From contig JABDPL010000119.1 of assembly GCA_013042825.1 (NCBI GenBank), positions 1 to 20,700 of the forward strand: a DNA stretch of 20,700 bases. The letters are read 5' to 3'. This DNA is from Flavobacteriaceae bacterium (GTDB taxonomy: Bacteria; Bacteroidota; Bacteroidia; Flavobacteriales; Flavobacteriaceae). This document shows, one piece after another, positions 19,671 to 20,700 of this stretch (position 1 is its first letter; the number at the start of each line of letters is the position of its first letter). The notes below the pieces were generated by a model. The model did no database searches, was not told the origin of the DNA, and worked only from the letters and a program-made list of their open reading frames with translations. A program made the translations under genes and the position numbers.

Positions 19671-20700
19671 AATACCTCCATCTCTTGCTTATACTATTTA
19701 CCGGATGGTCATTTGCACAACCTCCGGCCGGATATTATGAGTCTGCTAACGGACTTACGGGCTATGCCTTGAAATCGGCCCTGGAATCTATTATCGATAG
19801 TGTCGATGATGGCAATGGTCAACCTTTTCATGATATAACGTTGACTTACAGTCAATTATGGACCCTCTATGAAACCTCTGATGTTCGACCCGACGGTTTT
19901 GTTTGGGAGATGTACAGCAATTGTGATTTCACATTTGTTACCGATCAGGACACAGGTACCGGCGGCGGGAGTGAATGCGATAAATTTAACCGGGAGCATA
20001 CCTTTGCCCGGAGTTGGTTTGATAACGACACCGATCATCCCATTTTTGCCGATGCCTTCCACGTGATCCCGTCTGATAAAAAAGTTAATGCCGAACGCGG
20101 CAATTTGGCTTTCGGAGAGGTGGCATCACCCATTTATACATCACTTAACGGAACGCTTATCGGTTCAAGTAGTCTTTCAGGTCCTGCAGGTAATGTATTT
20201 GAACCGATTGACACTTACAAAGGTGACATTGCCCGCGGGTTGTTCTATCTTGCCGTCAGGTACCAGGATGATATTGCGAGCTGGGAAGCCAACGATATTG
20301 ATGGCGATAGCATGCTCGACGGCTCAAGTGATAAGGTCTTTGAACAATGGGCCCTGGATATGTTGTATAGTTGGCACCTCCTTGATCCTGTAAGTCAGAA
20401 GGAGATCGACCGGAATAATGCGATTTTCGCGCATCAGGATAACAGAAACCCGTTTATAGATAATCCCCAGTATGTGGAGGACATCTGGGAGGGTACACTG
20501 TCGGTAAATGAAGCGGCACCAATTGCCAAAATTCAGATATATCCCAATCCTGTGACCAACGGCTATCTTAATATAAAATCAACAAAAACTGTCAACATGG
20601 AGATCTTTAACCTTATCGGTCAGCGTATCATTTTTGAGAGGATCACGCCAAACCACGATAGCATCGACCTCGGTGAGCTTGCTCCAGGATTGTACCTGAT
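19667..20700 (+). CDS. Secreted endonuclease I with type IX secretion sorting tail (C-terminal end cut by window)
   Basis: Predicted exported non-specific nuclease (EndA/NucM family, PF04231). ATG 19667 overlaps the rsmB-like stop. The signal peptide is MKYLHLLLILFTGWSFA, cut before Q18. The catalytic HNH-like region reads KFNREHTFARSWF and DAFHVIPSDKKVNAERGNLAFG, close to the family pattern NREHSFPKSWF and DLHHLYPTD..VN..RSN; the His in NREH is the expected general base. The family end FIDNPQYVEDIWEG is followed by IQIYPNPVTNGYLNIKS, then MEIFNLIGQRI and LGELAPGLYLI, the typical type IX C-terminal domain (por secretion tail). The frame stays open to 20700, and only a dozen or so residues should be missing. 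It likely scavenges DNA or RNA outside the cell. Confidence 0.93.
   Translation, partial: MKYLHLLLILFTGWSFAQPPAGYYESANGLTGYALKSALESIIDSVDDGNGQPFHDITLTYSQLWTLYETSDVRPDGFVWEMYSNCDFTFVTDQDTGTGGGSECDKFNREHTFARSWFDNDTDHPIFADAFHVIPSDKKVNAERGNLAFGEVASPIYTSLNGTLIGSSSLSGPAGNVFEPIDTYKGDIARGLFYLAVRYQDDIASWEANDIDGDSMLDGSSDKVFEQWALDMLYSWHLLDPVSQKEIDRNNAIFAHQDNRNPFIDNPQYVEDIWEGTLSVNEAAPIAKIQIYPNPVTNGYLNIKSTKTVNMEIFNLIGQRIIFERITPNHDSIDLGELAPGLYL

Noticed and set aside
19869..20393. Alternative plus- and minus-strand frames inside the endonuclease gene
   Set aside because: The main frame from 19667 is uninterrupted and shows the NREH motif and type IX tail; these frames show no family features.

Overview
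The window looks like ordinary chromosome from a member of the Flavobacteriia (Bacteroidota). Several genes are preceded by the Bacteroidota-type promoter (TTTG or TTG, about 17-23 bp, then TAnnTTTG), Shine-Dalgarno sequences are weak, the last gene carries a type IX secretion sorting tail, and there is a type B L31 and the two-domain 'alternative' GlmU family found in this phylum. No rRNA, tRNA, insertion sequence, prophage or CRISPR was seen. Gene content is mostly core metabolism, translation and envelope functions.

Layout. 1-1.5 kb (minus): the 5' part of carB, then rpmH with a clear terminator and promoter. 1.6-3.1 kb (plus): a small membrane protein with a TPR-like tail, and an exported thioredoxin-fold protein that has lost its CXXC. 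3.1-4.7 kb (minus): an MltD-like lytic transglycosylase behind an alpha/beta hydrolase. 4.8-5.1 kb (plus): a 98-residue degenerate GNAT-like protein with its own terminator. 5.2-6.5 kb (minus): the tRNA methylthiotransferase mtaB. 6.7-8.3 kb (plus): an orphan oligopeptide-binding lipoprotein. 8.3-10.1 kb (minus): rpmE2, a GlmU-family sugar nucleotidyltransferase/acyltransferase and a small membrane protein.

10.3-15.5 kb (plus) is a run of envelope genes: a DUF4199 membrane protein, a polyprenyl-phosphate-type glycosyltransferase, a phosphohexomutase and an MsbA-like ABC exporter. The last two abut with no gap. Sugar phosphate interconversion, sugar transfer to a lipid carrier and lipid export could plausibly serve one cell-surface pathway. 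15.7-17.3 kb (plus) is a three-gene operon of an ECF sigma factor, a single-pass membrane protein with a duplicated N-terminal motif (candidate anti-sigma factor) and a Spy/CpxP-like exported helical protein. It resembles an envelope-stress circuit and ends at a strong terminator. 17.3-18.4 kb (minus) is an Asp-box propeller lipoprotein. 18.4 kb to the end (plus) is an RsmB-type rRNA cytosine methyltransferase overlapping by 4 nt a secreted endonuclease I with a type IX sorting tail, cut by the window edge.

The part least explained by known genes is the 283-bp AT-rich stretch (15454-15736) between the ABC exporter and the sigma operon. It contains hairpins, a 21-bp-period direct repeat that lies in frame inside a 45-codon ORF, and a 9-bp motif repeated 46 bp apart, and it has no recognisable housekeeping promoter. 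No convincing novel system is demonstrated, but the sigma operon with this leader is the best candidate for closer study.
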